A DNA stretch of 64,000 nucleotides from Desulfocucumis palustris (lineage in GTDB: Bacteria > Bacillota > Desulfotomaculia > Desulfotomaculales > Desulfocucumaceae), in NCBI RefSeq assembly GCF_002933875.1, contig NZ_BFAV01000155.1, forward strand, positions 1 to 64,000, written 5' to 3'. How positions within the stretch are numbered: the stretch's first letter is position 1; each line of letters opens with the position of its first letter. Position numbers and translations under genes: made by a program. The notes beneath the pieces were generated by a model. The model was not told the origin of the DNA. It searched no databases and saw nothing but the letters and a program-made list of their open reading frames with translations. Shown piece after piece: positions 55,210 through 64,000 of the stretch.

Positions 55210-55665
55210 TTGCCCCATAAAGAACTTCCCCCGGGTGAAATACATAAAATGCTTACCGAAGAAAAAGTCGGCAGGCTTGCCACCCTGGGCGGCGACGGAC
55301 CTTATATTATTCCCATGTGTTTTGTGTGGGATAATAATGTGCTATATCTCCACTCCAGGCCTAAAGGCACTAAAATTGACAATATTATCTCCAATCCTTC
55401 CATTTGCTTTGAAATCAGCCGGGTTGACAAATGGCTGCCCCGGGAAAAGCCCTGCGCTTATTCCATAAACTACCGCAGCGTCCAAGTATTTGGAAAGGCC
55501 CGGATACTTCCCCAGGGTGAAGAAAAGGTCAGGGCTTTAAACTTACTGTCGGAAAAATACCTTGGGGGTGCGCCCTTCGAAGCTGTTTCCCCAAAGGCGG
55601 CGGCCGCGGCGGCAGTGATTAAAATACCGGCTGAACACGTATCCGGCAGGCAAAATAATGGCTGA
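55210..55665 (+). CDS. Pyridoxamine 5'-phosphate oxidase-family flavoprotein
   Basis: A 151-aa FMN-binding split-barrel protein: EEKVGRLATLGGDGPYIIPM at the N-terminus, then VLYLHSRPKGTKIDNI with the FMN phosphate site, and CFEISRVDKWLP. This is the pyridoxamine-oxidase-like/nitroimidazole-resistance (NimA-like) group, common in anaerobes, probably not a true PdxH. An Ala-rich segment (KAAAAAAVIKIPAEHV) is near the end. TTG start with AAGGAG 9 nt upstream. Confidence 0.78.
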   Translation: MPHKELPPGEIHKMLTEEKVGRLATLGGDGPYIIPMCFVWDNNVLYLHSRPKGTKIDNIISNPSICFEISRVDKWLPREKPCAYSINYRSVQVFGKARILPQGEEKVRALNLLSEKYLGGAPFEAVSPKAAAAAAVIKIPAEHVSGRQNNG

Positions 55666-55732
55666 AACATTATTTTTAGCATGAAAAATAGCAATTGGGA
55701 AAAATATAAATTAACAAGAGAGGTGACCGCCA

Positions 55733-57022
55733 TTGGAATGGGTGCTAATTAAAAATTTAAAAAATCATTCCGGGCAGGAAGTGGAAGTCAGGGGATGGTT
55801 ATATAATAAAAGATCCTCCGGGAAAATTATATTTTTAATTGTAAGGGACGGCAGCGGCCTGCTGCAGTGCGTTATAGCCAAAAAAGAACAGCCCGAATTA
55901 TTCCAACTGGTCGAGGGCATCACCCAGGAATCCTCCATAATTATTACCGGCGCCGTAAGGGAGGAACCCCGTTCACCCGGCGGAATGGAAATGCAGCCGA
56001 AGGATATCCGGATTATCAGCATTGCTGAAAACTACCCCATCACCCTCAAGGAACACGGAGTCGATTTCCTGGCCGAAAGAAGACATTTATGGATCAGAAC
56101 ACCAAAACAGTCGGCCCTGCTCAGAATCCGCTCCACCGTGGAGCAGGCCTGCAGGGATTTTCTGAACAGGCGGGACTTCGTGCTGGCGGATGCCCCGATC
56201 ATTACCCCGGCAGCCTGTGAAGGCACCACCACGCTGTTTGAGCTTGACTATCACGGGGAAAAGGCATATCTGTCCCAGAGCGGCCAGTTGTACAACGAGG
56301 CCGCCGCCATGGCCCTGGGGCGGATTTATTGTTTCGGACCAACCTTCCGGGCGGAAAAATCGAAAACCCGCCGGCACCTGATGGAATTCTGGATGCTGGA
56401 GGCTGAGGCCGCTTTTTTTGATTTTGAAGACAACATGAAGCTCCAGGAGGAATTGATTTATTACATTATCCAGTCCGTACTGGAAAAACACGCCACGGAC
56501 CTCAAAATCCTCAACAGGGATGTGGAAAAGCTGCAAAAAATAAGCCTTCCCTTTCCAAGGCTGAGCTATACCCAGGCGGTTGAATTGCTCCGTCAAAAGG
56601 GCCGGCAGTTTGAATGGGGGAATGATTTCGGCGCCCCGGACGAGACCGCGATATCCGATAATTTCGATGCTCCGGTATTTGTTCACCGCTTCCCCACAAA
56701 AATAAAAGCCTTTTACATGAAGCCGGACCCCTCGGATCCCGGCGTTGTCCTGGGGGCGGACCTTCTGGCCCCCGAAGGTTACGGGGAAATAATAGGCGGA
56801 GGTCAGCGGCTGGACGATCTCTCCCTGCTGGAAGAGCGCATCCGGGAACATAATCTTCCCGGGGAGGCCTTTGCCTGGTATACCGACCTCAGAAGATACG
56901 GCACCGTCCCCCACTCCGGTTTCGGTCTGGGCATAGAGAGAACCGTGGCATGGCTTTGCGGCACGGAACACGTCCGGGAGACCATACCGTTTCCCCGAAC
57001 CCTTTACCGGTTGTATCCCTAA
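55733..57022 (+). CDS. asnS: Asparaginyl-tRNA synthetase
   Basis: A 429-aa class II synthetase. The N-terminal OB fold (residues 1-100) has [26 protein letters not shown]; the catalytic domain has [40 protein letters not shown] (motif 2), and motif 3 [15 protein letters not shown]. The AsnRS/AspRS archaeal-type family; the class is clear, but specificity (Asn and not Asp) is inferred from family resemblance. TTG start with GAGAGGTG 7 nt ahead. No T-box leader was seen. Confidence 0.88.
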   Translation: MEWVLIKNLKNHSGQEVEVRGWLYNKRSSGKIIFLIVRDGSGLLQCVIAKKEQPELFQLVEGITQESSIIITGAVREEPRSPGGMEMQPKDIRIISIAENYPITLKEHGVDFLAERRHLWIRTPKQSALLRIRSTVEQACRDFLNRRDFVLADAPIITPAACEGTTTLFELDYHGEKAYLSQSGQLYNEAAAMALGRIYCFGPTFRAEKSKTRRHLMEFWMLEAEAAFFDFEDNMKLQEELIYYIIQSVLEKHATDLKILNRDVEKLQKISLPFPRLSYTQAVELLRQKGRQFEWGNDFGAPDETAISDNFDAPVFVHRFPTKIKAFYMKPDPSDPGVVLGADLLAPEGYGEIIGGGQRLDDLSLLEERIREHNLPGEAFAWYTDLRRYGTVPHSGFGLGIERTVAWLCGTEHVRETIPFPRTLYRLYP

Positions 57023-57148
57023 TTTCTCCCGGAGAATACAATATAATATAAGGTTATTTTTTTAAAAATTATGATAAAATTAGTAAAATTAATATATTAT
57101 CATCGGAGCCCCGGCGAAATATATTAAACACGGGAGGTGGAAGAAAGA

Positions 57149-57619
57149 ATGATCAAACTGATGATCAAAGGCTTCGCCTATGACGTTAGCGGCAGCCCGA
57201 TCATATTGCTGACTGATGAGGAAGAAGAAAAAGTCCTTCCCCTCTGGATAGGAATGCTGGAGGCCCATTCCATTGCCCTGGCCGTTGAAGGAACCGAACT
57301 GCCCCGGCCCATGACCCATGATTTGATACTGAACATCTGCAAACAGTTCAATGCCGCCATTTCCGAGATTATAATAACCGACCTGAGGGACAACACCTTT
57401 TATGCCAGCATATATATAAGCACGGAGACTGCGACAATACCCATGGACGCCAGGCCCAGTGACGCCATTGCCCTGGCCATCAGATCCTCCGCCCCCATCT
57501 ACCTGAAAAACGAGCTGGCGGACAACATGCTGTCCATTTCAGAACTGATTGACGAAGAGACCAGAAAAGAAATAGATAAAATTTTCAACATGAAGGATTT
57601 TAAAAAATCCCTGCACTAA
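57149..57619 (+). CDS. Bifunctional nuclease-domain protein (DUF151)
   Basis: A 156-aa BFN/DUF151 protein: DVSGSPIILLTDEEEEKVLPLWIG, EAHSIALAVEG, RPMTHDLI, and TATIPMDARPSDAIALAIRSS, which is the family's strongest block. Plant and Thermotoga members have RNase/DNase activity. GGGAGGTGG stands 8-11 nt before ATG 57149; an in-frame GTG at 57137 overlaps that site. Followed by terminators. Confidence 0.85.
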   Translation: MIKLMIKGFAYDVSGSPIILLTDEEEEKVLPLWIGMLEAHSIALAVEGTELPRPMTHDLILNICKQFNAAISEIIITDLRDNTFYASIYISTETATIPMDARPSDAIALAIRSSAPIYLKNELADNMLSISELIDEETRKEIDKIFNMKDFKKSLH

Positions 57620-57707
57620 AAAACCGGGATTCTATCCTTAATCCTGGAACCCTTGGCGGATTCTTTTATTTGCGGTTTAAAAAACAAGGCATTGACAAAG
57701 GAAATAA

Positions 57708-57746
57708 AGATAAATGGCCTTCACAGCAAGGCCATTTATCTTTTAA
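57708..57746 (+). terminator. Terminator after the DUF151 gene
   Basis: AGATAAATGGCCTT/AAGGCCATTTATCT, 14 bp, 6-nt loop, then TTTAATAA. A weaker hairpin (CCGGGATT/AATCCTGG) lies nearer the gene at 57626. Confidence 0.85.
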
Positions 57747-57855
57747 TAAACCTCCACGATAACGGGGACTATAAATCATATCCGCCACATTGAGTCCCCT
57801 TCTATAAATAAGAAACTTAAGCCGGCACAGCAGGTGTGTACAAGGAGGTTGCAAT

Positions 57856-58044
57856 TTGAAAAGATTTGATTTGCCCGGCGATTACCGGGAACCTGAAACA
57901 ATTGAAGACCTGCACCGTCCCCCGGGCTCGCCCCACCCCAGGGAAATAAAATCCCAGCAGGCCCAGTTGAAAAGCGGGCACGACCATGGACACGGCAAGG
58001 ATATCAAGCTTCCCATGTCTCACAAAACCAAAAGCCAGGGATAA
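57856..58044 (+). CDS. Small hydrophilic protein with His-rich segment, 62 aa
   Basis: AAGGAGG lies 7 nt before the TTG, which with a following terminator makes this a credible gene despite its odd composition: many Pro, Lys and Gln and a GHDHGHGKD segment. No fold or family is recognised. It may bind a metal through the histidines. Confidence 0.55.
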   Translation: MKRFDLPGDYREPETIEDLHRPPGSPHPREIKSQQAQLKSGHDHGHGKDIKLPMSHKTKSQG

Positions 58045-58050
58045 AAAGTA

Positions 58051-58076
58051 AACACCGGGTTTTCCCGGTGTTATTC
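58051..58076 (+). terminator. Terminator after the 62-aa gene
   Basis: AACACCGGG/CCCGGTGTT with loop TTTT, then ATTCCTTG. Confidence 0.7.
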
Positions 58077-58169
58077 CTTGCCTGTGGCTGTTTGCCTTCA
58101 TTGACAAGTAAAAACTGCTGGAATATATTTATCTTTAAACCATGAATATTAAATGAGAGGTTTAATGAG

Positions 58170-59390
58170 TTGCCCGGACAAAATAACAACGGTATAATAT
58201 CACGAAATTTTATACTGGGCTTTGTGGCCAACTTTCTTTTTTTCGGCACCAATTTTTATCTAGTGCCGGTGCTGCCCCTGCACCTGGACGGACTGGGCGG
58301 CACCAGGGCACAGATCGGACTGGTGATAGGGGCGTTTTCCCTGACGGCTATTTTCCTGCGGCCAGTGGTTGGCAGGATCTCCGACATAATTAAAAAGAAA
58401 TGGCTGATGGCGCTGGGGGCTTTGATTTTTATCGCCGCTCCGCCTCTGTACGCCGCCACTGAATCTATATATATACTGGCCATTGTCAGGATATTCCACG
58501 GCGTCGGCATCGCCTCCTTCGCCGCGGCGTCGGCCGCCCTGGTTCCTGAAATTGTTCCCCTGGAAAAGCTTGGCCAGGCCACCGGTCTGTATGTCACCTC
58601 GGTTAGCATTGCCACGGGCCTTGCCCCGCTTCTGGGCAGCCACATGTCCGCCACAACGGATTTTGCCGTGCAGATGACAGTCCCGAGCATTGCCTCCCTG
58701 CTGGCTCTGGTTATGGTATTACTGATAAAGGAACCCGCGCCCCGAAATGCCGGAAATACAACCCCCTTCTTTGAAGTGCTCAAATCACCGCATGTTATGG
58801 TGCCAACATTGATATTCACCGCCTGCTCCTTTTCCCTGGGCACAATAACCGCCTTTTTGCCGCTTTATACAATTAGCTGGGGTTATAACAATTCCGGTAT
58901 ATTTTTCAGCGTTTTCTCAGCAACCCTTATAGGCATGAGATTTTTGGCCGGCGGCCTGCCCGACAGGTTCAGCAAGACCAGGGTGATTTTCCCTTCGCTG
59001 CTGCTTTTATCCTTTGCCCTTGCCCTGTTGTCGGCTGTTCGTACCCCCCTAACGCTGGCGCTCAACGCGGCTCTTTACGGCATCGGCTACGCCCTGGCCT
59101 ACCCCAGCCTTAATGCCTGGGTGGTTGAGCACTCACCCGTTGCCGGACGCGGTCTGGCCATGGGAGTTTTTTCCGCCTCGGTGGATGCCGGCGCCTTTTT
59201 GGGGCCCGTGTTCATGGGCATAATTTGCCAGTACCTGGGTTTCAGCACTGGTTTTTTGCTTTCGGCGTTGATACCCTTATTGGCCCTTTGCCTTTTTAAG
59301 ACAACCATAGCCGGTGATGACCTTCGGGTCACTCAAGCATGTCAAGCTCAAAGTGAAAATGAAGCAGCAACAAAGCCCCCAGCATTTTGA
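58170..59390 (+). CDS. MFS-family transporter
   Basis: A 406-aa major-facilitator protein with about twelve transmembrane helices. The loop between helices 2 and 3 reads GRISDIIKKKWLMALG, the family signature, and GLPDRFSKTRVIF matches it in the second half. Motif RIFHGVGIASF lies in helix 4. Substrate unknown; a drug or metabolite exporter is likely. TTG start with GAGAGG 9 nt ahead. Its end overlaps a small convergent frame on the minus strand. Confidence 0.82.
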   Translation: MPGQNNNGIISRNFILGFVANFLFFGTNFYLVPVLPLHLDGLGGTRAQIGLVIGAFSLTAIFLRPVVGRISDIIKKKWLMALGALIFIAAPPLYAATESIYILAIVRIFHGVGIASFAAASAALVPEIVPLEKLGQATGLYVTSVSIATGLAPLLGSHMSATTDFAVQMTVPSIASLLALVMVLLIKEPAPRNAGNTTPFFEVLKSPHVMVPTLIFTACSFSLGTITAFLPLYTISWGYNNSGIFFSVFSATLIGMRFLAGGLPDRFSKTRVIFPSLLLLSFALALLSAVRTPLTLALNAALYGIGYALAYPSLNAWVVEHSPVAGRGLAMGVFSASVDAGAFLGPVFMGIICQYLGFSTGFLLSALIPLLALCLFKTTIAGDDLRVTQACQAQSENEAATKPPAF

Positions 59391-59514
59391 GAGCACACTT
59401 CACCACCCGGCCACGGCCGATCCCGGATGAGCCCATGACTGCCAGATCCCAAAAAGACCATACTCCCAGGGCCAATCCCCCGGCGCCGCTCAGAACCGAC
59501 AATAACGCTTCCAC
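59329..59514 (-). CDS. Possible small hydrophobic protein convergent with the MFS gene
   Basis: A GTG at 59514 follows GGGGGTG by 6 nt and opens a 61-aa frame with two hydrophobic stretches (LLSVLSGAGGLALGVWSFW, ALKMLGALLLL). It overlaps the last 62 bp of the MFS gene on the other strand. It may be a real membrane peptide or a by-product of composition. Confidence 0.35.
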   Translation of the reverse strand: MEALLSVLSGAGGLALGVWSFWDLAVMGSSGIGRGRVVKCALKMLGALLLLHFHFELDMLE

Positions 59515-59590
59515 AAAAAAACACCCCCGGGAAAATATATGAGGGGCGTTTGCTATAAATTCATTACCATATGGAAAGGGATGTGAATTT

Positions 59591-59764
59591 ATGAAATATA
59601 TTATAATAATATATTTTATTGTGGTAACGGCAATGATCCTGATGATACCGGTCAAACTTCTCACATCCAGGCAAACCCGGTGTCCCGCCTGCGGCGGTTC
59701 CGTGCTGGTGTCAAAACGGGGCAAAATATCAAGCTGCCCCCACTGCGGAGGGCGCTTGATTTAA
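59591..59764 (+). CDS. Membrane-anchored zinc ribbon, 57 aa
   Basis: MKYIIIIYFIVVTAMILMIP forms a single N-terminal membrane helix, followed by a basic linker and a four-cysteine zinc ribbon (CPACGG near 31 and CPHCGG near 49) at the end. AAAGGG lies about 10 nt before the ATG. Too short for common gene finders but well-formed. Function unknown. Confidence 0.65.
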   Translation: MKYIIIIYFIVVTAMILMIPVKLLTSRQTRCPACGGSVLVSKRGKISSCPHCGGRLI

Positions 59765-59833
59765 TGCCGGCCAATTTATTTTCCGGATCTTTTAAGCTCA
59801 TTAAAGGCAGAAATCCCGCTTCCTGAACTCGAT

Positions 59834-60514
59834 TTAAAGGCAGGCTGCGTTCACGGCAAGGTATTTAACGATTCCGAAAGAAATTTTCTCCGCCAGTTTC
59901 TTTTGATAATCCTGGTTTACCAGGTTGTCCCTGTCCGCCGGATTGCTGAGATAGCCGGTTTCCACCAGCACCGCGGGAACTCCGGAGTTTCGGAGAATAA
60001 AATAGTCGTTTGATTTAACGCTTCTTTTCGGGGGTGTTCCGGGAATCTGCCGCAGTTCATCCATAATGTATTCAGCCAACTCTTTACTCCCCGGTTTATC
60101 CGGATAATAAAAAACTTCAGATCCCCTGCAGTTGGACATCCCGAATGCGTTAACATGCAGGCTGACAAGCAGCACCGCTTTGTTTTTATCCACCAGATCC
60201 AGCCTTTTTTTTAAATCGTAACGGTGCGCCTCCTTGCCATGCAGTCCCACCACCGCCAGATTGTAATCCCCGGTTCTGGTGAGCGTCACTTTGGCTCCGG
60301 TTTCCTCAAGGGTTTGTTTAAGCTTTTTCGCCACCTCCAGATTAATTTGCTTCTCGTATATACCTTTGCGCACAGTACCTGGATCAAACCCGCCGTGACC
60401 GGGGTCAATCAATATCACCTTTCCGCTCATGAAAGCAATTTCGCTGGCCCAGGAAGCGCCGGCAAGGGCCGGCAGCATCAAACAGGTAAAGAGAACCAGT
60501 ATAAATTTTGCCAT
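59834..60514 (-). CDS. cwlD: N-acetylmuramoyl-L-alanine amidase (CwlD-like)
   Basis: An exported Amidase_3 (zinc) enzyme of 226 aa. After a signal peptide (to about residue 24), IDPGHGGFDPG gives the first His, IYEKQINLEVA the Glu, SLHVNAFG the second His and VLVETGYLSNPADR the catalytic Glu. CwlD cuts peptide side-chains in spore cortex to make muramic-delta-lactam, which allows germination enzymes to act. The size is that of CwlD and not of larger autolysins. ATG 60514 has GGAGG 6 nt ahead. Confidence 0.85.
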   Translation of the reverse strand: MAKFILVLFTCLMLPALAGASWASEIAFMSGKVILIDPGHGGFDPGTVRKGIYEKQINLEVAKKLKQTLEETGAKVTLTRTGDYNLAVVGLHGKEAHRYDLKKRLDLVDKNKAVLLVSLHVNAFGMSNCRGSEVFYYPDKPGSKELAEYIMDELRQIPGTPPKRSVKSNDYFILRNSGVPAVLVETGYLSNPADRDNLVNQDYQKKLAEKISFGIVKYLAVNAACL

Positions 60515-60539
60515 CACTATCCTCCGGTGAAGATTATCT

Positions 60540-60944
60540 GTACCGGAACCCAGGTTTATTTAAGTTATTATGGCGCAAAAATTGTTTTGTTATTTAACGC
60601 CCGGGGAAGTTTATAGCACCCTTCAAAGCATTGTTCTTTTAAATCCATCAGTCACCGCGGCCTGCCGCGCCGCTGATTAACAAAATCCTGTTCTTTGCCG
60701 TTTGAAACCTTTGCTGTTTGAAAAGCAAATTTAACCAAATCATATATCCGGGAAAACTCTTCCGGCGTTTCTCTTCTGATAATCATTTTTTTCTCCTTTT
60801 GTTGAATTTCGTCCCTGCGAAACCTTTATTTTCAGCGGGTCTATTTAAAAATATTAAAAAAAAGTATAAAATTTAACCAGAACTCCTGCATTTTTACCAA
60901 TATATTATGGACTTTCTCTCTTGACAGCGAGGGTTTAAGTTAAA
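60540..60944. other. Intergenic stretch with a GNAT remnant and an ambiguous promoter
   Basis: Apart from the GNAT remnant listed separately, nothing else is supported. TTGACA at 60921 and TATAAT at 60950 have a 23-bp gap, too long for one promoter; GAGGG at about 60929 is the ribosome-site candidate for the next gene. Confidence 0.5.
60652..60786 (-). pseudogene. Truncated GNAT acetyltransferase (first 44 codons)
   Basis: The frame begins with a proper AAGGAG site and ATG and reads MIIRRETPEEFSRIYDLVKF, the N-terminal segment of a GNAT N-acetyltransferase, then meets QRRGRPR and a TGA at codon 45, where a GNAT domain would continue for about 120 more residues. So it is a gene start with its body lost. 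It may still be expressed as a peptide. Confidence 0.7.
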
Positions 60945-63014
60945 ATGGTTATAATGATTCCGGTTTTAATTGGCGCAATGTCCGCCACAGCAGTTTTTAC
61001 AATTATTTATTTTTCCTTATATCTTCAAAGCCGGGAGCGTTATGTAGCTTACTGGACCTGGGCCTTGTTTATAAACCTGCTCGGACTGCTGTGGCTATTG
61101 GATTTATTTATACCGGAAAACAGGTTTGTATTACCCCTTGATATACAAAACCCCATACCGGCAGATAATATAATTCCTTTTGCCGCTCATAATCTAACAC
61201 TTTTTTTCTACCCCCTGCTAACATTTATTGGCAGTTGCCGGTTCCTTAATATACCCGTCAAAAAACATATTATATACGTCACTATGGCAGTCAGTGTTTT
61301 TAATGTGGCAGGCATATTTTTGCTATTACCTTATTATATCTATATAATTCCTACAATACTTAATTTGGTTTTACTATACTTTGTTCATGCAAGATTGTTT
61401 TTGCAAAAAAATAAAAAGAGTATTGTTGGCTGGTTTTTGATTATGTACGGCATACACCTGTTGGATTATCCATTTATTATACGGATTGGGGACGCCATTG
61501 CATGGGGTTATCTTATTGCCATGGCCCTTATTATGGGCATCTCCGCCGGTATTTTAATCCACTATTTAGAAAACAGAAACAACAAACTGACTCAAAGTGA
61601 GGCCAGGTTCCAGGAGTTGTCCGACTCTTTACCAGACGTTGTTTTTGAGGTTGACCTGCGGGGGAGACTAACGTACGCTAATAAGAATGCGTTCGCATTC
61701 TTTAAGGCAACCCGGGAAGATTGCGGCCAGATCAATGTTTTTGATTATATAGTTCCGGAAGATAGGCCCGGGGCCAAAGAAAACGCTCTAAAAATATCGG
61801 CTGGTATGGAAAGCAGCCTTAACGAATATATGGGGCTGCGCAGGGATGGCACCAGATTTCCGGTAATCATCCGCTCGACTCCGGTTATTAGAGATGGGAA
61901 GGCCGTCGGGCTTAGAGGGTTTATTATTGACATTACCGAGCTCAAAAACAATGAAATGCTAATGCAATACCTGAGCTGTCATGACTCTTTAACAGAATTA
62001 TTGAACCGGCACGGATTAACACATGCCATTGAAAAGTTTTTAAAAACTAATAACGGTAAGGTTGGCGTCGGTTTTATCATCTGCGACGTTGACGGTTTAA
62101 AGCTGGTCAACGATACCCTGGGCCACGATGTTGGTGATAAGCTGCTTAAAACGGCGGCCGGCATAATTAAAGAAATAACCAGGCCGGAAGACATTGCCGC
62201 CAGGGTAGGTGGAGATGAGTTTTGTATAGTTATTCCACTAACCGATGACGGCATAGTACCTCGCACGGTTAAAAAACTGCAGCGAAAAATTGAGATTAAT
62301 AATAGCCAAAATCCTGAGCTGCCGTTAAGTATTTCTATAGGTTACGCATTAAGTCCCGGCGGTAAAATTAACATTCAAAGTTTATTCAAAGAAGCAGACG
62401 ATTACATGTACCGGCAAAAATTGCACCATGGCACCAGCAGCAGAAGCGCCATAGTACAGACCCTGATGAAGGCATTGAGAGCCAGGGATTTCATAACCGA
62501 GGGCCACGCGGACCGGCTACAGCAACTGGTCTGTTACATAGCGTCCGCCATAGGCCTATCCGAAAGGCAAATAACCGACTTGCGTTTGCTTGCCCAGTTT
62601 CATGATATTGGCAAGGTAGGCATACCCGATGGCATTCTTTTTAAACCCGGCCCTTTTAATTCTGATGAAAAGAAAGAAATGGAACGGCATTGTGAAATAG
62701 GGTATCGCATAGCCCGTTCATCTCCGGAACTTGCTCATATAGCCGAATTTATATTTAAACATCACGAATGGTGGAATGGCGGCGGCTATCCCTTAAAATT
62801 AAAGGAAGCTGCGATTCCCCTGGAGTGCCGCATATTGGCCATTGCAGACGCTTACGACGCCATGACCAATGACCGCCCCTACCGCAAGGCCATGTCGAAT
62901 ATTGAAGCCTTGGCTGAGATAGAAAGTAACGCGGGAGTTCAGTTTGATCCCTTTTTAGTCTCTAAATTCCTCAGTATTGTTGAAAGCGGCCTTAAAGAAC
63001 AGGGCGTTAGCTAA
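60945..63014 (+). CDS. Membrane PAS-GGDEF-HD-GYP c-di-GMP protein
   Basis: A 689-aa protein. About seven N-terminal transmembrane helices (residues 1-205), a PAS domain (220-335), GGDEF (VGGDEF at 421-426, with RPED inhibition site five residues earlier) and HD-GYP (HDIGK at 553-557; HHEWWNGGGYP at 606-616). In that last motif the usual Asp is Asn at 611, which may change metal binding or activity. Domain order matches the cytoplasmic protein at 32 kb, which lacks membrane segments. ATG 60945 has GAGGG ahead. Confidence 0.88.
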   Translation: MVIMIPVLIGAMSATAVFTIIYFSLYLQSRERYVAYWTWALFINLLGLLWLLDLFIPENRFVLPLDIQNPIPADNIIPFAAHNLTLFFYPLLTFIGSCRFLNIPVKKHIIYVTMAVSVFNVAGIFLLLPYYIYIIPTILNLVLLYFVHARLFLQKNKKSIVGWFLIMYGIHLLDYPFIIRIGDAIAWGYLIAMALIMGISAGILIHYLENRNNKLTQSEARFQELSDSLPDVVFEVDLRGRLTYANKNAFAFFKATREDCGQINVFDYIVPEDRPGAKENALKISAGMESSLNEYMGLRRDGTRFPVIIRSTPVIRDGKAVGLRGFIIDITELKNNEMLMQYLSCHDSLTELLNRHGLTHAIEKFLKTNNGKVGVGFIICDVDGLKLVNDTLGHDVGDKLLKTAAGIIKEITRPEDIAARVGGDEFCIVIPLTDDGIVPRTVKKLQRKIEINNSQNPELPLSISIGYALSPGGKINIQSLFKEADDYMYRQKLHHGTSSRSAIVQTLMKALRARDFITEGHADRLQQLVCYIASAIGLSERQITDLRLLAQFHDIGKVGIPDGILFKPGPFNSDEKKEMERHCEIGYRIARSSPELAHIAEFIFKHHEWWNGGGYPLKLKEAAIPLECRILAIADAYDAMTNDRPYRKAMSNIEALAEIESNAGVQFDPFLVSKFLSIVESGLKEQGVS

Positions 63015-63171
63015 TCAGGGGTTATAACCCACCAGGCGCGCATTGAAAATTATGGGTATTTGTATGACAAAGAGGGCTACCAGATAATAAAACAGTAAAT
63101 TGTGGTAAGAATCCAAAGCCCACAAGACCGTACTATTGAAAGTAAATATTAACTTGGAAAGAAGTGTTAAA

Positions 63172-64000
63172 ATGAGCTCTTTAAAACATTTTATTAGTCT
63201 TTTGCTGATTTTGCTGGCGGGTTTAATTCCTGCCGCTCCCGCTTTCGCAGAATGGACGGCCACAGTGACAACCGCCGACAGTAAACTGATTAACATTGAA
63301 GGACTGCTGTTTCAGGATAACCGTGTGTTGGCCCCCGCGCGCAGTCTGGCGGCTGCTCTCCAGGCGCATGTGGATTGGGATTCCGCCACCGGCACGGCAA
63401 CGGTAACCAAAGGGAGCGATACAATACAGCTGGTTTACGGCAGCGGGGAAGCGATTAAAAACAGCCGGCGCGTCACACTGGACGTACCGGTGCAAATGGC
63501 CGGGGACAGGCTTATGGTACCTTTGAGATTTGTGTCGGAAGCCCTGCATGCTTCTGTTCAGTACAGCCTGCTTAATGATACCGTGACCGTAATCTCCTCT
63601 CCTCCTGAGAAACCGGTACTGGAGTACAATTCTTCTTTCCCGGCCAGGGTGGCTTTGACCAATAACGGTGACTTGTGGCTGGTGGACGGCACTAAACCCG
63701 GCTCCGGGCCTGTGCAGGTAACCAGGGGAGGCACCGCGGAAATTGAGGGCTGGTCTCCCGACGGCCGGTGGCTAATGTATCGATACAGTGAATCATCCAA
63801 AGACTATGACGATACATACTACTTATGGGCGGTAAAAGCCGACGGCACCGGGGCATTCCAGATTGACCCGAAACGCGTGCACGGCACACCTGCCTGGTCG
63901 CCAAAAACAAATATTATTGCCTACAGTACCCAAAGTTCCAAAGAAGGCTATGAGCCTGATGGAAATCTAAAATTAGCTTTTCTTGACGGCACAGATAACG
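63172..64000 (+). CDS. Secreted copper-amine-oxidase N-domain protein (cut by window end)
   Basis: The frame runs from ATG 63172 to the window end without a stop (at least 276 codons). A signal peptide (to about residue 26, PAFAEW) precedes a copper-amine-oxidase N-terminal-like domain (about 35-145: LLFQDNRVLAPARSLAAAL, LMVPLRFVSEAL). This domain is a common surface module in Peptococcaceae and is not itself an oxidase. From about 155, repeats such as GWSPDGRWLMYRYSES look like a TolB-type propeller. The ribosome site is weak (GGAAAG). Confidence 0.72.
   Translation, partial: MSSLKHFISLLLILLAGLIPAAPAFAEWTATVTTADSKLINIEGLLFQDNRVLAPARSLAAALQAHVDWDSATGTATVTKGSDTIQLVYGSGEAIKNSRRVTLDVPVQMAGDRLMVPLRFVSEALHASVQYSLLNDTVTVISSPPEKPVLEYNSSFPARVALTNNGDLWLVDGTKPGSGPVQVTRGGTAEIEGWSPDGRWLMYRYSESSKDYDDTYYLWAVKADGTGAFQIDPKRVHGTPAWSPKTNIIAYSTQSSKEGYEPDGNLKLAFLDGTDN

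Noticed and set aside
55300-57022. Minus-strand frames up to 294 codons opposite asnS
   Set aside because: They are shadows of asnS codon use, without ribosome sites or recognisable domains.
60921-60955. TTGACA and TATAAT near the second GGDEF/HD-GYP gene
   Set aside because: The spacing is 23 bp and the -10 falls inside the coding start, so they are not one promoter.

Overview
The window looks like the chromosome of a spore-forming anaerobic Gram-positive bacterium, most likely of the Desulfotomaculum/Pelotomaculum group (Peptococcaceae, Clostridia). The grounds are strong AGGAGG-type ribosome sites with frequent TTG and GTG starts, a spore-cortex amidase (CwlD), YabG-like and YjcZ-like small proteins, a tungstate-binding lipoprotein, a corrinoid-activator-type ASKHA protein, a copper-amine-oxidase N-domain surface protein and many two-component and c-di-GMP proteins. 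The assignment rests on gene content only.

Layout. 1-420: no gene; imperfect GC-rich repeats. 0.4-19 kb, ordinary housekeeping and accessory genes, mostly on the minus strand: tungstate binding (tupA), a methyltransferase, a KtrB/TrkH potassium channel, htpG, a nucleotidase and a metallopeptidase (plus strand), a UPF0316 protein, a ferritin-like protein, a GT4 glycosyltransferase, a radical SAM protein, pfkA, a hydrolase, a UPF0182 membrane protein, a GalT-like enzyme and ddl. A tRNA-Trp with a near-consensus promoter and a terminator sits at 19.2 kb.

19.3-30.7 kb is AT-richer and visibly decaying. It holds intact foreign-looking genes (two methyltransferases, a lipocalin-like protein, a CDF transporter, a DUF4157 metallopeptidase-type protein, an ABC-F ATPase with a structured leader) among broken ones: two phage structural remnants, a CDF tail, a MerR regulator with an internal stop, and two pieces of GGDEF domains on opposite strands.

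31.3-43.3 kb is a signalling block: two DUF2680 secreted proteins, a GGDEF/HD-GYP protein, a plus-strand set of response regulator, soluble kinase and Cache-PP2C phosphatase, and a minus-strand pair of complex kinases. The two DUF2680 genes share a promoter layout (-10 box, nine bases, then CGGTGCACCG), and the first also has a tandem 11-bp array directly upstream.

43.6-64 kb returns to core and accessory genes: a Ste24-type protease, threonine aldolase, RACo-like protein, a two-component pair whose sensor carries a Met-Gly tract, a three-winged-helix coiled-coil protein, acuA, guaB, asnS, a bifunctional nuclease, an MFS transporter, cwlD, a second GGDEF/HD-GYP protein and a truncated surface protein at the right edge.

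The best candidates for undescribed biology are the shared DUF2680 promoter with its phased array, the Met-Gly sensor, the cysteine cluster in the hybrid kinase linker, the winged-helix coiled-coil protein and the ABC-F leader. I see no complete new defence or toxin system.
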